A stretch of DNA of 64,000 nucleotides from Bacteroidaceae bacterium (GTDB lineage Bacteria; Bacteroidota; Bacteroidia; Bacteroidales; Bacteroidaceae), in contig JAGAZE010000016.1 of the NCBI GenBank assembly GCA_017940185.1, forward strand, positions 1 through 64,000, given 5' to 3'. Under the pieces are notes generated by a model. That model saw only the letters and a list, made by a program, of their open reading frames with translations. It ran no database searches and was not told where the DNA came from. Each line of letters starts with the position of its first letter. Positions within the stretch are counted from its first letter, which is position 1. Shown piece by piece: positions 50,637-61,041 of the stretch. The position numbers were made by a program, and so were the translations under genes.

Positions 50637-51536
50637 ATGTCTTCCTCTTCTCTTCACGATATGGCTCGGCTGCTGTCAGCCCGCGAGCTGTCGCAGGACA
50701 TCCCCCTTGGCGGCTGCCTCGACATGCTTCCGCCCGTGCGCGACCTCGACGAGCTGATGCACCTGCTGCGCACCATTCTGTTCCCTTCGCTCTACGGAAG
50801 GCCACAGCACGGCATGGCCTCGCAGCAACATGCCTACCACGCCCTGCTCGACCATGCCTTTGCCCTGCTGTGCCACCACATTGAGGCGGCACTATCGGTA
50901 GATAGCACTGCGGGCTGCTGTCCTGCCCCGAACGAGGTGAACGGTGTGGCCGAACACTTCATCGCACAGCTGCCCGACATCCAGCGGCTGCTCTATAGCG
51001 ACGTGGAGGCAGTCGGTGCCAACGACCCCGCCACCTCGTCGCGCACAGAGGTGATAATCTGCTATCCTGCCATCACTGTCATGCTCCACTATCGTGTGGC
51101 ACATGCCCTCCACCGACTAGGCCTGCCGCTGCTGCCACGCATGATAACAGAGCGCGCCCATTCGCTGACAGGCATTGACATACACCCAGCAGCACAGATA
51201 GGTGAAGCCTTCGGCATCGACCACGGCACGGGTATCGTCATCGGAGAGACTGCGGTGATAGGAAGTCAGGTGATGCTCTACCAGGGCGTGACACTCGGAG
51301 CACGCAACTTTGTACGTGATGAGGACGGCAACCTGCTTAACCAACCACGACATCCCATCATAGAAGACCGCGTGACCATCTACAGCAACACCACTGTATT
51401 AGGGCGCGTACGCGTGGGACACGATTCCGTCGTGGGCGGCAACCTGTGGATAACGCACGATGTGCCGCCACACTCACGCCTTCGACAAGGAAAGCCCGTC
51501 AGCCACTCCACCTTTGCCGACGGAGCCGGAATATAA
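50637..51536 (+). CDS. cysE: Serine O-acetyltransferase (EpsC/CysE type)
   Basis: The 299-residue enzyme acetylates serine to give the substrate of CysK. The C-terminal left-handed beta-helix is clear: GIDIHPAAQIGEAFGIDHGTGIVIGETAVIG, then YQGVTLGARN and NTTVLGRVRVG. The N-terminal 120 residues are the helical region of the EpsC group. An ATG at 50598 would add 13 residues; neither start has a strong ribosome binding site, and 50637 is closer to the usual N-terminus. Confidence 0.9.
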   Translation: MSSSSLHDMARLLSARELSQDIPLGGCLDMLPPVRDLDELMHLLRTILFPSLYGRPQHGMASQQHAYHALLDHAFALLCHHIEAALSVDSTAGCCPAPNEVNGVAEHFIAQLPDIQRLLYSDVEAVGANDPATSSRTEVIICYPAITVMLHYRVAHALHRLGLPLLPRMITERAHSLTGIDIHPAAQIGEAFGIDHGTGIVIGETAVIGSQVMLYQGVTLGARNFVRDEDGNLLNQPRHPIIEDRVTIYSNTTVLGRVRVGHDSVVGGNLWITHDVPPHSRLRQGKPVSHSTFADGAGI

Positions 51537-51622
51537 CACCCCGACTTACCTTCCCCATCTCAACACCACCCTCCTCCTATCGGCTTGACGTATCATCTCC
51601 CTTCAACTCCATACCTCTCCCC

Positions 51623-52078
51623 ATGCTCATCTCCATTCCTTCCCCCGACCATCTTGACTCTGCGGCCCACACCTTCGCCACCGCTATACAACAGCACCGC
51701 ATCATCGCCTTCCAAGGCAGCATGGGTGCCGGCAAGACTACATTCATCGCCGCGCTGTGTAAAGTGCTGGGCGTCGACGATATCGTCACGTCGCCCACCT
51801 TCGCCATCGTCAACGAGTATGAGGTGACACGACAGATGCTGCCTGCCTTCCCTAAGGGCGACATCGTCTATCACTTCGACTTCTATCGCATCAACCGTAG
51901 CGAGGAGATTTTCGACATGGGCTACGAAGACTATTTCTACAGCGGCCGGCTCTGCCTGATAGAATGGCCCGAGATATTGGGTCCGCTGCTTCCCGATGAC
52001 GCTCTCGTGGTGCAACTCACCGTCCATACCGACGGCTCGCGGACACTGCGATGGGACGAGGATGAATCGGAGAAATAA
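51623..52078 (+). CDS. tsaE: tRNA threonylcarbamoyladenosine biosynthesis ATPase TsaE
   Basis: The 151-residue ATPase takes part with TsaB, TsaC and TsaD in making t6A37 in tRNA. It has the Walker A motif GSMGAGKTTF near residue 32, SPTFAIVNEY and YHFDFYRI. The frame is open further upstream, but those codons overlap the end of the acetyltransferase gene; the ATG at 51623 gives the normal length. Confidence 0.93.
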   Translation: MLISIPSPDHLDSAAHTFATAIQQHRIIAFQGSMGAGKTTFIAALCKVLGVDDIVTSPTFAIVNEYEVTRQMLPAFPKGDIVYHFDFYRINRSEEIFDMGYEDYFYSGRLCLIEWPEILGPLLPDDALVVQLTVHTDGSRTLRWDEDESEK

Positions 52079-52108
52079 CTGTGCGAGGTCACTTTTTTTG
52101 CAAAAACG

Positions 52109-52139
52109 TTTGCACGACAAGAAATAAAGCTTACCTTTG
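52109..52139 (+). promoter_or_regulatory. Promoter of rpmH
   Basis: TTTG (52109-52112), 19 bp, TACCTTTG (52132-52139), an exact consensus 42 bp before the start codon. Confidence 0.85.
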
Positions 52140-52180
52140 CACCCCGCAAACGAAATATACACAGAACAATACATAGCGCT

Positions 52181-52336
52181 ATGAAAAGAACATTCCAACC
52201 CCACAATCGCCGCCGCGCCAACAAGCACGGTTTCCGCGAGCGTATGGCTACGAAGAATGGTCGCCGCGTGCTCTCAGCACGTCGTGCTAAAGGACGCAAA
52301 AAGCTGACCGTATCGGATGAGAACCACGGCAAGTAA
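52181..52336 (+). CDS. rpmH: Ribosomal protein bL34
   Basis: The 51-residue basic protein [20 protein letters not shown] is large-subunit L34. The family block KRTFQPSNRKR-like at the start and [12 protein letters not shown] at the end are clear. The usual neighbours dnaA or rnpA are not present here, and rpmH has its own promoter and terminator. Confidence 0.97.
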   Translation: MKRTFQPHNRRRANKHGFRERMATKNGRRVLSARRAKGRKKLTVSDENHGK

Positions 52337-52371
52337 TCGTTGCCGCTCAATGCCATAGCTACACACTGAAA

Positions 52372-52400
52372 AACGAGGAAGGCCGCACGCTTTCCTCGTT
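52372..52400 (+). terminator. Terminator of rpmH
   Basis: AACGAGGAA (52372-52380) pairs with TTCCTCGTT (52392-52400), 35 bp after the stop. The SGNH hydrolase gene ends 21 bp further on the other strand. Confidence 0.65.
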
Positions 52401-52421
52401 GTGTGTGTGCGTATATCTGTG

Positions 52422-53549
52422 TCAGGGTAGCAGTGGTTGCAGTTTTCGCATCACTGCCTGTGCATAGCGTCGCATGCCGATGTCGTTGGCATGCACACCG
52501 TCTATCTGACTGTCTTCGTCGCTGCTGATGCCTATCTCGTTCTCTCCGAGGTAGTATAGCTGCTTCACTCCCTCTGCCAGCAACTGCCGGTAGGCGTGTT
52601 GCAATTCCTTGTTGGTGCGCTGATAGCGCAGGCGCGTCAGGCTGTCGGTGTACAGGTTGTTGTAACCATCGTGCTCCACGAGGAGTATGGGCACCTGTGT
52701 GGTGCGACGCAGCCGGTGCACGCCACGTGTGAGACGCGGCACGATGCTGTCGGGCATCGACGAGAGATTGGGCATGCAGTCGATGACGTAGCAGGCTGCA
52801 GGCAACTCTGCGAGGATGTCGAAGAGCTCGGGTTCCATCAGTCCGTTGCCTGAGAAGCCCAGGTTGACCACGCGTCGCTGGAGTGTGCGCTGCACGATAT
52901 TGGTCCACGCCATGGCGGGGCGTGAGGCGGAGGCTCCTTGCAGGATGCTTGTGCCATAGCACACGATAGGTGCCTCGCTACCCGCGGGCAGGAAGGTGAA
53001 GGCCTCGCCACTGTCTACACCTATGCGCATCCATTCCACGGTGTTGTACAGCGGCAAGTAGAGACGGTAGGTACGCGGCTCCGTCGTTCCGTCGGCACGT
53101 CGCTGACTGGCTTCGGCGGTGAGCTGATAGTCGAAGGCAATGGTGTCGCGCGGTGTGCTGCCCATGGTGAAGCGGCCGAAGCAAGTACACCACTGCATCT
53201 GTCCCTGTGGCGTAAAGCGGTAGAGGTCAACACCGCTCTTCGCCAGTGCCACGACGTTGTTGAGTGCGCGCGCCTCGCTCACCACGTAGCGCACGGTGAT
53301 GTGCGTGGCCGTGGTGCTGAAGTTGAGGTACAGTCCGGCACTGTTTTTCGCCAGCTGCCACACGGCCGGACGCACTACAGACTGAAAGCGGTCAGGCAGG
53401 CGGTGATAGCTTTGGCGGAGCTCGTCACTCCAGCCGCGCCCATCAATGCACGCCTGCAGAGCCGACAGGGGGTCGTGCCACACGCGCTGCGCCGACACAG
53501 CATACACAGCAGCAACAGAGAGAAGCAGAGAGAGTAGGTGGATGCGCAT
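52422..53549 (-). CDS. Secreted SGNH/GDSL hydrolase
   Basis: The 375-residue protein has a signal peptide (ending AVSAQ). An N-terminal beta-sandwich (residues about 30-175) precedes an SGNH esterase domain: CYGTSILQGASASRPAMAW with the nucleophile serine in the GTSI block, NLGFSGNG (block II/III glycine and asparagine), and DGVHANDIGM with the catalytic aspartate and histidine. Likely substrates are acetylated sugars or esters in the envelope. It is the last gene of the run lgt-patatin-nuclease fold-SGNH. Confidence 0.88.
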   Translation of the reverse strand: MRIHLLSLLLSVAAVYAVSAQRVWHDPLSALQACIDGRGWSDELRQSYHRLPDRFQSVVRPAVWQLAKNSAGLYLNFSTTATHITVRYVVSEARALNNVVALAKSGVDLYRFTPQGQMQWCTCFGRFTMGSTPRDTIAFDYQLTAEASQRRADGTTEPRTYRLYLPLYNTVEWMRIGVDSGEAFTFLPAGSEAPIVCYGTSILQGASASRPAMAWTNIVQRTLQRRVVNLGFSGNGLMEPELFDILAELPAACYVIDCMPNLSSMPDSIVPRLTRGVHRLRRTTQVPILLVEHDGYNNLYTDSLTRLRYQRTNKELQHAYRQLLAEGVKQLYYLGENEIGISSDEDSQIDGVHANDIGMRRYAQAVMRKLQPLLP

Positions 53550-53610
53550 AATAAAAAAGAGGAGAGGGTTCGGTTTTCCGCAAGGTATCAGCTGTTCCCG
53601 TTCACACTAA

Positions 53611-54561
53611 CTATATGGCGAAGTCTACGATAATAGGCACGTGGTCGGAGGGGTGGTAGAAGTTGCTCAGCTGCTTAGGGCTGCGCAAGGGTGCTGTGTA
53701 GTAGTCCCATGCCGTGTAGGCCTTTACCACGCGTTGCAGCAGCAGTGGCGTGAGGTAGACGAAGTCGATGCGGCGCTTGCTGAATCCCTCGCTCGGAATA
53801 AATTCGTCGGGGAAGCATTCACGCATCAGGTCGCGGTAGGGAGTGTGGTGCAGCACGTAGCTGTGCACCCAGAAGGCACTGGTATCGGCCGGCATGCGGT
53901 AGTGTTCGTTGTCGAGGGGTGAGATGGCGTTGAAGTCGCCCATCATCATCCAGTCCTCATCTTTGGCGTGGGGCTGTGTGAGTATGGTGTTGCGGCAGAT
54001 GTATTCCATCTCTCGCCTCCGTGTCTGGTCTCCCTCGTGTGCGGCGGCGCTTTGCTCGCGATGGTCTTTCGACACCTTCGGTCCCCAGCGTTGCGGCCAG
54101 GTGTGCAGCGTCACGATGTTGATTTTCTTTCCGTTGAGCTCTATGCTAAACCATCCGCTGCCGTGATACACCGTGGTGTCGCGGTTGCCGGTGATGCGTT
54201 TCTCCACCGTGACAGGATAGCGCGAGGTAATCACCTGCGGATAGTTGTCGCGGCAGCCGCCCATATACACATATTGGTGTCCGTAGCGTGCGGCGAGCTT
54301 CTTCCATCGTGTCAGACAGGCCTTTTCGCTCTCGCTTTCGTGCTTGTCGCTCTCAGTCTTGTAGTTTTTCATCGCCTCGCACCACACGCAGATGTCGGCT
54401 TGCTGCTTCGACACCCAGTTGATGAAGCGCTGATAGTCGTCGGTTTGGCCGTCCCACATACCGTTCTGTATGTTCCAGTATAGCAGGCGTACGGGTTGCT
54501 CTTGTGCCGACATGCTCAGCGCAGAGAGCAGAAAGAGGAAAAGGATGAGACATTTCTTCAT
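53611..54561 (-). CDS. Secreted endonuclease/exonuclease/phosphatase-fold protein
   Basis: The 316-residue protein has a signal peptide (MKKCLILFLFLLSALSMSAQ). The domain shows LLYWNIQNGMWDG, CVWCEAMKN, MMGDFNAISP and HPSDHVPIIVDF, the conserved metal and catalytic blocks of the family. It differs from the larger protein at 31286-32866, as it has no C-terminal tail. It lies 52 bp after the patatin gene. Confidence 0.88.
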   Translation of the reverse strand: MKKCLILFLFLLSALSMSAQEQPVRLLYWNIQNGMWDGQTDDYQRFINWVSKQQADICVWCEAMKNYKTESDKHESESEKACLTRWKKLAARYGHQYVYMGGCRDNYPQVITSRYPVTVEKRITGNRDTTVYHGSGWFSIELNGKKINIVTLHTWPQRWGPKVSKDHREQSAAAHEGDQTRRREMEYICRNTILTQPHAKDEDWMMMGDFNAISPLDNEHYRMPADTSAFWVHSYVLHHTPYRDLMRECFPDEFIPSEGFSKRRIDFVYLTPLLLQRVVKAYTAWDYYTAPLRSPKQLSNFYHPSDHVPIIVDFAI

Positions 54562-54613
54562 AGCGAGCGTTTATATATAATATTGGTGTGTATCTGAGTG
54601 TGTCTTTCCGCAC

Positions 54614-55498
54614 TCATTTTCCTTTCTTTACCGTCTTCTTTATCTTCTTCTGCATCTTTTTGGCTGTCTGATAGCCTATCGTTATCATTTCTCTGATGTT
54701 TTTCTCTGAGAAGCTTCCCACTCCGTATCCTTTCAGGTTGGGATGTATCACGATGTCGGCGTCGGCCTTGTTGCGTTGGTAGATATCCCAGTCGGGTCTT
54801 TTCAGCAACCAATCCACCTGTGGCACCTTGGTGGCTGTGGGGTCCCATTTGTAGTCGCTTTTGTCGGGGTCGTGCTGATTTTGTTGCAGGTCGACGGCTA
54901 TCACGATGTCGGCGCCCATCTGCCGCGCCACGTCCACGGGCAGGTTGTTGAGCACACCTCCGTCGACGAGCTTCATGCTGTCGGTCTTTACCGAGCGCAG
55001 TATGGCGGGTATGGCCATCGAGGCGCGCATGGCTTGCGCCACGTCACCCTTGCTGAACACCACCTCGCGCATGGTGTAGGCATCTACCGCCACACAGCGG
55101 AAGGGGATGGGCAGTGCATCGAAGTCGGTGGGCAGGTTGGCGGGCAGCAGCGACCGCAGCAGGTCTTCTATGCTACCACGCTTTACCACCTCCAGGGCGA
55201 AGAGGCGCGCCCAGTTCTGATCGAGAAAGAGATGCTCCAACTCGTCGACGCTCACGCCCGAGGCATAGAGTCCGCCTACGATGCTGCCGATGCTCGTGCC
55301 CACCACGCAGTGCACGGGCACCTGCATCTCGTTGAGCACGCGCAGCACACCTACGTGGGCGGCACCCTTGGCACCGCCCCCACCGAGCACGAGACCGATG
55401 CGCGGACCCCTGGCATGACGATGTGCGGTAACGGGGTCGATACTCACTGTCAGCAGCAGCAGCAAACCGACAATATATTTCAATAGACGTTGATACAT
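54614..55498 (-). CDS. Patatin-like phospholipase
   Basis: The 294-residue protein has a hydrophobic N-terminus (signal peptide or anchor, ending VTAHRHA). The patatin domain has the oxyanion loop GGGGAKGAAH, the nucleophile motif GTSIGS near 69-74 and the catalytic aspartate in DGGVLNN. Families of this type (RssA/NTE-like) hydrolyse membrane lipids. The C-terminus is very lysine-rich. The ATG at 55498 starts the hydrophobic segment. Confidence 0.9.
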   Translation of the reverse strand: MYQRLLKYIVGLLLLLTVSIDPVTAHRHARGPRIGLVLGGGGAKGAAHVGVLRVLNEMQVPVHCVVGTSIGSIVGGLYASGVSVDELEHLFLDQNWARLFALEVVKRGSIEDLLRSLLPANLPTDFDALPIPFRCVAVDAYTMREVVFSKGDVAQAMRASMAIPAILRSVKTDSMKLVDGGVLNNLPVDVARQMGADIVIAVDLQQNQHDPDKSDYKWDPTATKVPQVDWLLKRPDWDIYQRNKADADIVIHPNLKGYGVGSFSEKNIREMITIGYQTAKKMQKKIKKTVKKGK

Positions 55499-55567
55499 GA
55501 TGTAATGGTGAAGAGTGTATCGATGGGTTCGTTGTTCTTGACAAGCAGCACTTGTCATTCTGTTATC

Positions 55568-56410
55568 TTATTCTTCCTTTCCCCTTGTCATCTTCCTTCC
55601 TCTTATCAGTGCCCACAGGCCTACGGCGATGAAGGGCAGTGAGAGGAGTTGTCCCATGTTGAGCAGCATGCCGTTCTCGAAGTCCACCTGTTCGCGCTTG
55701 GTAAACTCTATGAAGAAGCGTGCTGTGAAGATGAGCGTGAGGCACACGCCGAAGAAGTATCCCGTGCCCACGCGTTCGCGGTGGCGGCGGTAGAGCCAAG
55801 CGCCGATGAAAAAGAATGCCATGTAGCACAATGCCTCGTATAGCTGTCCGGGGTGGCGCGGCAACATGTCGACGCGCTCGAACACGAAGGCCCATGGCAC
55901 ATCGGCGGGCGTGCCTATTATCTCCGAGTTCATCAGGTTGCCCAAGCGTATGAAGCATGCCGTAATCGGTGTGGCGATGGCAATGTTGTCCATCACCGTC
56001 CATGCGCCGAGCTTCGTGTGTCGGCAGTAGAGCCACAGCGCCAGAATGATACCTATGGTGCCACCATGCGAAGCCAAGCCCTCATAGCCGGTAAACTGCC
56101 AGCCCTCGGCGGTCTTCTGCATGGGAAGGAAAATCTCTGCAAACTTCGTCCAACTGCTGAGGTACACGTCGGGTTCGTAGAACAGGCAGTGGCCGAGCCG
56201 CGCACCGATGAGGATGCCGAGGAAGCAGTAGATGAACAGCGGCTCAAACTTCTTCTGTTCAATGCCTTGCTGGCGGTAGAGGCGCCGCACGATGACGTAG
56301 GCCAGCACCAGTCCGATGAGCCAGCACAGCGAGTACCAGCGTATGGAGAAGCTGCCCAGCGACAGTGCCACCTCAGAAGGGTTCCAATGTATATAAGAAA
56401 GAAATGTCAT
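55568..56410 (-). CDS. lgt: Prolipoprotein diacylglyceryl transferase
   Basis: The 280-residue integral membrane enzyme adds diacylglycerol to the lipobox cysteine. It has about seven helices and the Lgt motifs: [23 protein letters not shown] and the signature [16 protein letters not shown] with the essential arginine, followed by RHPGQLYEA. It serves the lipoproteins encoded in the window among others. The patatin gene follows after 69 bp. Confidence 0.96.
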   Translation of the reverse strand: MTFLSYIHWNPSEVALSLGSFSIRWYSLCWLIGLVLAYVIVRRLYRQQGIEQKKFEPLFIYCFLGILIGARLGHCLFYEPDVYLSSWTKFAEIFLPMQKTAEGWQFTGYEGLASHGGTIGIILALWLYCRHTKLGAWTVMDNIAIATPITACFIRLGNLMNSEIIGTPADVPWAFVFERVDMLPRHPGQLYEALCYMAFFFIGAWLYRRHRERVGTGYFFGVCLTLIFTARFFIEFTKREQVDFENGMLLNMGQLLSLPFIAVGLWALIRGRKMTRGKEE

Positions 56411-56443
56411 AGCAAGATTGTTAAGTAGGATATATAGAGAACC

Positions 56444-56533
56444 TTAGCAGCAAAAACGCCCTATAGCCTTCCGGCTCCTCATGGTTACGTTGCTTCTGTA
56501 GGATTTCCCTGTGATGCTTCCGGTGCAAAGTTA
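56444..56533 (-). promoter_or_regulatory. Promoter and 12-codon leader frame before lgt
   Basis: A TAACTTTG box (56533-56526) lies on the minus strand, with a leader of about 115 nt. It contains a 12-codon frame (56482-56444, MRSRKAIGRFCC and stop) and a CCGGAAGG stem followed by GGGCGTTTTT. The eno promoter points the other way from the same gap (TTG 56553-56555, TACCTTTG 56576-56583). Confidence 0.5.
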
Positions 56534-56552
56534 TGAAAATTCAATTCCAACC

Positions 56553-56583
56553 TTGCGCAAACCAACAAAAAATCATACCTTTG
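56553..56583 (+). promoter_or_regulatory. Promoter of eno
   Basis: TTG (56553-56555), 20 bp, TACCTTTG (56576-56583), about 65 nt before the preferred start codon. Confidence 0.75.
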
Positions 56584-56591
56584 CAGCCTGA

Positions 56592-57965
<1,374 letters not shown>

Positions 57966-58009
57966 CACCGCTGTCCTACTCCACAACGGAGACTGACACC
58001 TTTAATAAT

Positions 58010-58043
58010 AGCGCCATGCTGGGGCAACACTCGGCATGGCGCT
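58010..58043 (+). terminator. Terminator of eno
   Basis: AGCGCCATGC (58010-58019) pairs with GCATGGCGCT (58034-58043), 45 bp after the eno stop. An 8-bp repeat array follows directly (58047-58070: CAGTTGAC, AAGTTGAC, GAATTGTC). Confidence 0.65.
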
Positions 58044-58046
58044 TAA

Positions 58047-58070
58047 CAGTTGACAAGTTGACGAATTGTC
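58047..58070. repeat. Three-unit 8-bp repeat array after eno
   Basis: Same period-8 family as at 13359, 26724, 39157 and 49590; the third unit is degenerate. Confidence 0.65.
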
Positions 58071-58117
58071 AGTTTTGGCCACGTGCGCTATTTTTCTCCA
58101 CGCGCCAGCCGTTCCCG

Positions 58118-58342
58118 TCAGTTCCAGATATCCTTTTGCTGCGGCACTGTGGAGAAGTCGTAGAACGACGGATCCTGCATGTCGCCTTCGTCCTCGAAGT
58201 CATCTTCCTTGCCGAGCTGCGGACCGTCGCCATATCCATCGTGTATGCCTCCTGTCGAGCCCAGGTTGAGGGCATCGGTGTCGTCCATCAGTCGGCTGGT
58301 GTAGAGTGTCTCTATCTGCGGTGACATATAGATGCGTTTCAT
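58118..58342 (-). CDS. Small acidic protein overlapping the upstream gene by ATGA
   Basis: The 74-residue product starts MKRIYMSPQIETLYTSRLMDD and continues with an acidic, glycine- and aspartate-rich part. Its ATG (58342-58340) overlaps the TGA of the large secreted protein gene (58341-58339), so translation is probably coupled. No signal peptide or known domain is seen. Short proteins beginning MK-xxYxxPxxE occur widely in Prevotella, which supports a real gene; the role is unknown. Confidence 0.65.
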   Translation of the reverse strand: MKRIYMSPQIETLYTSRLMDDTDALNLGSTGGIHDGYGDGPQLGKEDDFEDEGDMQDPSFYDFSTVPQQKDIWN

Positions 58343-60759
58343 TTTACAACCTCCTTTCTTCCGTTGTGTATGTAGATGCCTTGTTGTGTGGGCGGCCCTG
58401 ACAGCCGTCGGCCGTCGAGGGTGTACCAACCGTCGTTCCCGTTAGTGTTTCCGTTCCCGTTGATGGCAGTGATGCCTGTCACGAGGTTGTCGAAGGTGAA
58501 GCCCTTGATGCCGGCTCCTGTCGGCACGCGCAGGTAGGCCTTGTGGGCGGCGTTCATGATGGCAGTGCCCTCGTTGCTGCCTTGCTGCCAGTAGAATCCC
58601 AGCACACCGCTCTTCGTCGTCAGCATGTAGTATTTGTAACCCGCATCGTCGATTATCTCCTCCTCGTCCGTACCTTGCAGGTAGTTGTCGGCAGGTGCTG
58701 TGCCTGTGGTGTGTGTCGACACGAAGCGGAGCTGCTGCTTGCTGTACGGCTGTGTGGTCTCCACCAGCATCACCGCCGTGCCGGCAGGGATGACATCGTT
58801 GGCAGCGTAGGTCTTGGTGATGACGAGCTGGTTGCCATTCGTTGTCAATGCATGGGCACGCACACCCTCAGGAACAATCAGGTTGCGGTCGCCGTAGTAC
58901 ATCGTGCCATAGCCAAGGGAGGAGACTTCTACCTTCGGCGACGGGATAACGGTCTTCCTGTAGATGGAGATGGGTTGCTGCCCTGACGCATAGCAACTGA
59001 AAAGCTGACTGGTGCTATTATATTTTAATTGGTTGCGGGTATAGGTTCCTTTAAATTGAACAGTAGCCTCACCATTGCTCTCATCAATGGAGATTGTTGC
59101 TCTAGCATTATTATCTACTTCATCTTTTGTCTTGAGCTGATTGCTTGAGGAAGATGCCGCGTAAAGATATCCTGTAGATGCTCCATTATTCACATATAGA
59201 GTCCAAGCTGCTGTATTATTACCCACAGTAGTCGCTCCGAGCGTTATTGTTGCAACTGTCGGAGGCGCAATTATGCTGCCATCACGTTGAACAGCACTGG
59301 TCACATCAATTTCTGGGCGATTGTTATTATTTTGCGTTGTTGACATTGCAGCACTGGAATTGCCCTTCTTTCCCACGATGATCACCTCATCGCCATCTTG
59401 CAGCGTGGAAGCATCTGTAACAAGTACATACTTCACGGCTCCTATCTCAGCGACCGTAAACGTTGCCTCTGCTACTGTGCTGGGGATGAGGTTGGCATCG
59501 AGCGCGATGGCTTTCAGGGTAATAGATTCTGTGATTGTCACGCTCGCCGTGTTGCTGTTCACGTCTACTGCACTACCGCTCTCGTATGGGTCGGTGCCGT
59601 CGGTGGTGTATAGGATGGTGCATCCTGTCGGTGCGGTGATTGTCACTGTCGTTCCCTCTGCCACCTGTCCGCCATTGGGCGAGAAGGTGGGCGCATTGGG
59701 ATGCAGAATGGTGTACGTGGTGCTTGCTTCGCTGCTCTCCAGTGCATTGCCGTCGATGCTGATAGCGCGAATGGTCATATCGGCATTGATAGTTACCGTG
59801 GCGGTATTGCCATCTGTCAACGTGGCCGTGCTACTCTCGTATGGGTCGGTGCCGTCGGTGGTGTATAGGATGGTGCATCCTGTTGGCGCGGAGACAGTGA
59901 CCGTGGTGCCGTAGGCCACCTGTCCGCCATTGGGCGAAAAGGTGGGAGCAGCGGGGCGTATCAACGTATACACAGCCGTTGCCACCTCGCTCTCGTTCTC
60001 GTCAGCATCGATGGCAATGGCCCTTATAGTCATGTCGGCAGTGATGGCAATGGGAGTAGTGTATACTTCTCCGTTTTCATTAGCATACGATGGGGCGCTA
60101 CCATCGGTAGTGTACATTATCATGTCTGCCTCGTTCTGCGTCAGCGTCACTTGTGTACCGTAGGCTACCTGTCCGCCTGAGGGCGAGAAGGTGGGAGAGG
60201 CAGGGCCGGTGGATTCCTCAACGTAATACACCACTTTTGATATTGTTACCAAGCCATTTGAAGAGCCACTCGCACAATCATATTTCAGACGATAATAACA
60301 ATTAGCTGTCGGAGTTGTTACTGTATACGTCACATCTCCCTGTGCAATAGTAACAGGTACTGTTTGCAGATTCTGAGTAAATGAAGCATCTGTTGCTACC
60401 TCCAATGTTGTTGAATTAACTTTACCTGTCGTTACTGCATCTATTGTTACAACCACTTTTGTAACAGCCTTATCTATCGCAGAAGATGTGGTAATGGAGC
60501 CTACCGATGCATAATTTCTCCTTCCACACTTTACATAAGACCAAGCCTTATTGTTGTTATTAAAATTAGAAAGCTGCCATGTAAAGTCACCAGCTGTGGC
60601 AGTCCACGTAGCAGTATAAGAACTTACGCCATCATTCATCGTGGCAGTAGCAAAATCCAACGTTTTATATGGTGTCTCCGCTCCCCACGCCGTGGTGGTC
60701 ATCATCATGAGTAGCACGAGGAGTTGGAATGCTTTGTGTTTTGTGATGTAGTGTTTCAT
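58339..60759 (-). CDS. Secreted protein with chitobiase-C-like repeats
   Basis: The 806-residue protein has a signal peptide (ending TTTAWG). Residues about 30-180 form a beta-rich domain. Three CHB_HEX_C-type repeats of about 85 residues follow (each starts APTFSPNGGQVA-GT and contains ILYTTDGTDPYES). Next comes a domain often seen in Bacteroidetes exoproteins (YVLVTDASTLQDGDEVIIV...GYLYAASSSSN), and the C-terminus is WYTLDGRRLSGPPTQQGIYIHNGRKEVVK. The parts at about 58980-59320 and 60220-60680 are clearly richer in A and T than the repeats, a mosaic composition. Carbohydrate or cell-surface binding is inferred. Confidence 0.85.
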   Translation of the reverse strand: MKHYITKHKAFQLLVLLMMMTTTAWGAETPYKTLDFATATMNDGVSSYTATWTATAGDFTWQLSNFNNNNKAWSYVKCGRRNYASVGSITTSSAIDKAVTKVVVTIDAVTTGKVNSTTLEVATDASFTQNLQTVPVTIAQGDVTYTVTTPTANCYYRLKYDCASGSSNGLVTISKVVYYVEESTGPASPTFSPSGGQVAYGTQVTLTQNEADMIMYTTDGSAPSYANENGEVYTTPIAITADMTIRAIAIDADENESEVATAVYTLIRPAAPTFSPNGGQVAYGTTVTVSAPTGCTILYTTDGTDPYESSTATLTDGNTATVTINADMTIRAISIDGNALESSEASTTYTILHPNAPTFSPNGGQVAEGTTVTITAPTGCTILYTTDGTDPYESGSAVDVNSNTASVTITESITLKAIALDANLIPSTVAEATFTVAEIGAVKYVLVTDASTLQDGDEVIIVGKKGNSSAAMSTTQNNNNRPEIDVTSAVQRDGSIIAPPTVATITLGATTVGNNTAAWTLYVNNGASTGYLYAASSSSNQLKTKDEVDNNARATISIDESNGEATVQFKGTYTRNQLKYNSTSQLFSCYASGQQPISIYRKTVIPSPKVEVSSLGYGTMYYGDRNLIVPEGVRAHALTTNGNQLVITKTYAANDVIPAGTAVMLVETTQPYSKQQLRFVSTHTTGTAPADNYLQGTDEEEIIDDAGYKYYMLTTKSGVLGFYWQQGSNEGTAIMNAAHKAYLRVPTGAGIKGFTFDNLVTGITAINGNGNTNGNDGWYTLDGRRLSGPPTQQGIYIHNGRKEVVK

Positions 60760-60807
60760 ACTGCGGTGGGAGTTAGGTTGTGTATGCATGGCGTTGATGA
60801 GGTGTAG

Positions 60808-60845
60808 TAAAAAAACGCTCGCACTATCTGTTGACAGTGCGAGTG
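60808..60845 (-). terminator. Intrinsic terminator upstream of the chitobiase-repeat gene
   Basis: On the minus strand CTCGCACT (60843-60836) pairs with AGTGCGAG (60825-60818), followed by CG and seven T. It lies 49 bp before the start codon of the large gene and would stop the transcript made from the promoter at 61042-61072. Confidence 0.85.
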
Positions 60846-60853
60846 TGGTATGT

Positions 60854-61021
60854 TTAGGTTGTTATTGTGTTGTCTGCTTTTTTGCTTGTTGCCAGGCCAC
60901 CCTCATGGTAGCGTTTTTTGCCTGCGCACACGCTGTCCGGGTGTTGTCTCTGTGCGGAGGCAGCAGCGACAGGAAAGGCCGTAAGGCAACTGTTTTGTGC
61001 GTAGAGGGCTGTCGTCTTCAT
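60854..61021 (-). CDS. 55-codon leader reading frame
   Basis: The frame (MKTTALYAQNSCLTAFPVAAASAQ...) begins 21 bp after a consensus promoter box and has AAGGA 7-8 nt before its ATG, one of the best ribosome binding sites in the window. It ends 9 bp before the terminator hairpin. Its first part looks like a weak signal peptide; the rest is basic. A stem of 11 bp with one mismatch (60951-60961 with 60920-60930) lies inside it. It could be a regulatory leader peptide or a small protein; no family was recognised with certainty. Confidence 0.5.
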   Translation of the reverse strand: MKTTALYAQNSCLTAFPVAAASAQRQHPDSVCAGKKRYHEGGLATSKKADNTITT

Positions 61022-61041
61022 GGGTAATTTCCTTAGTGCTG

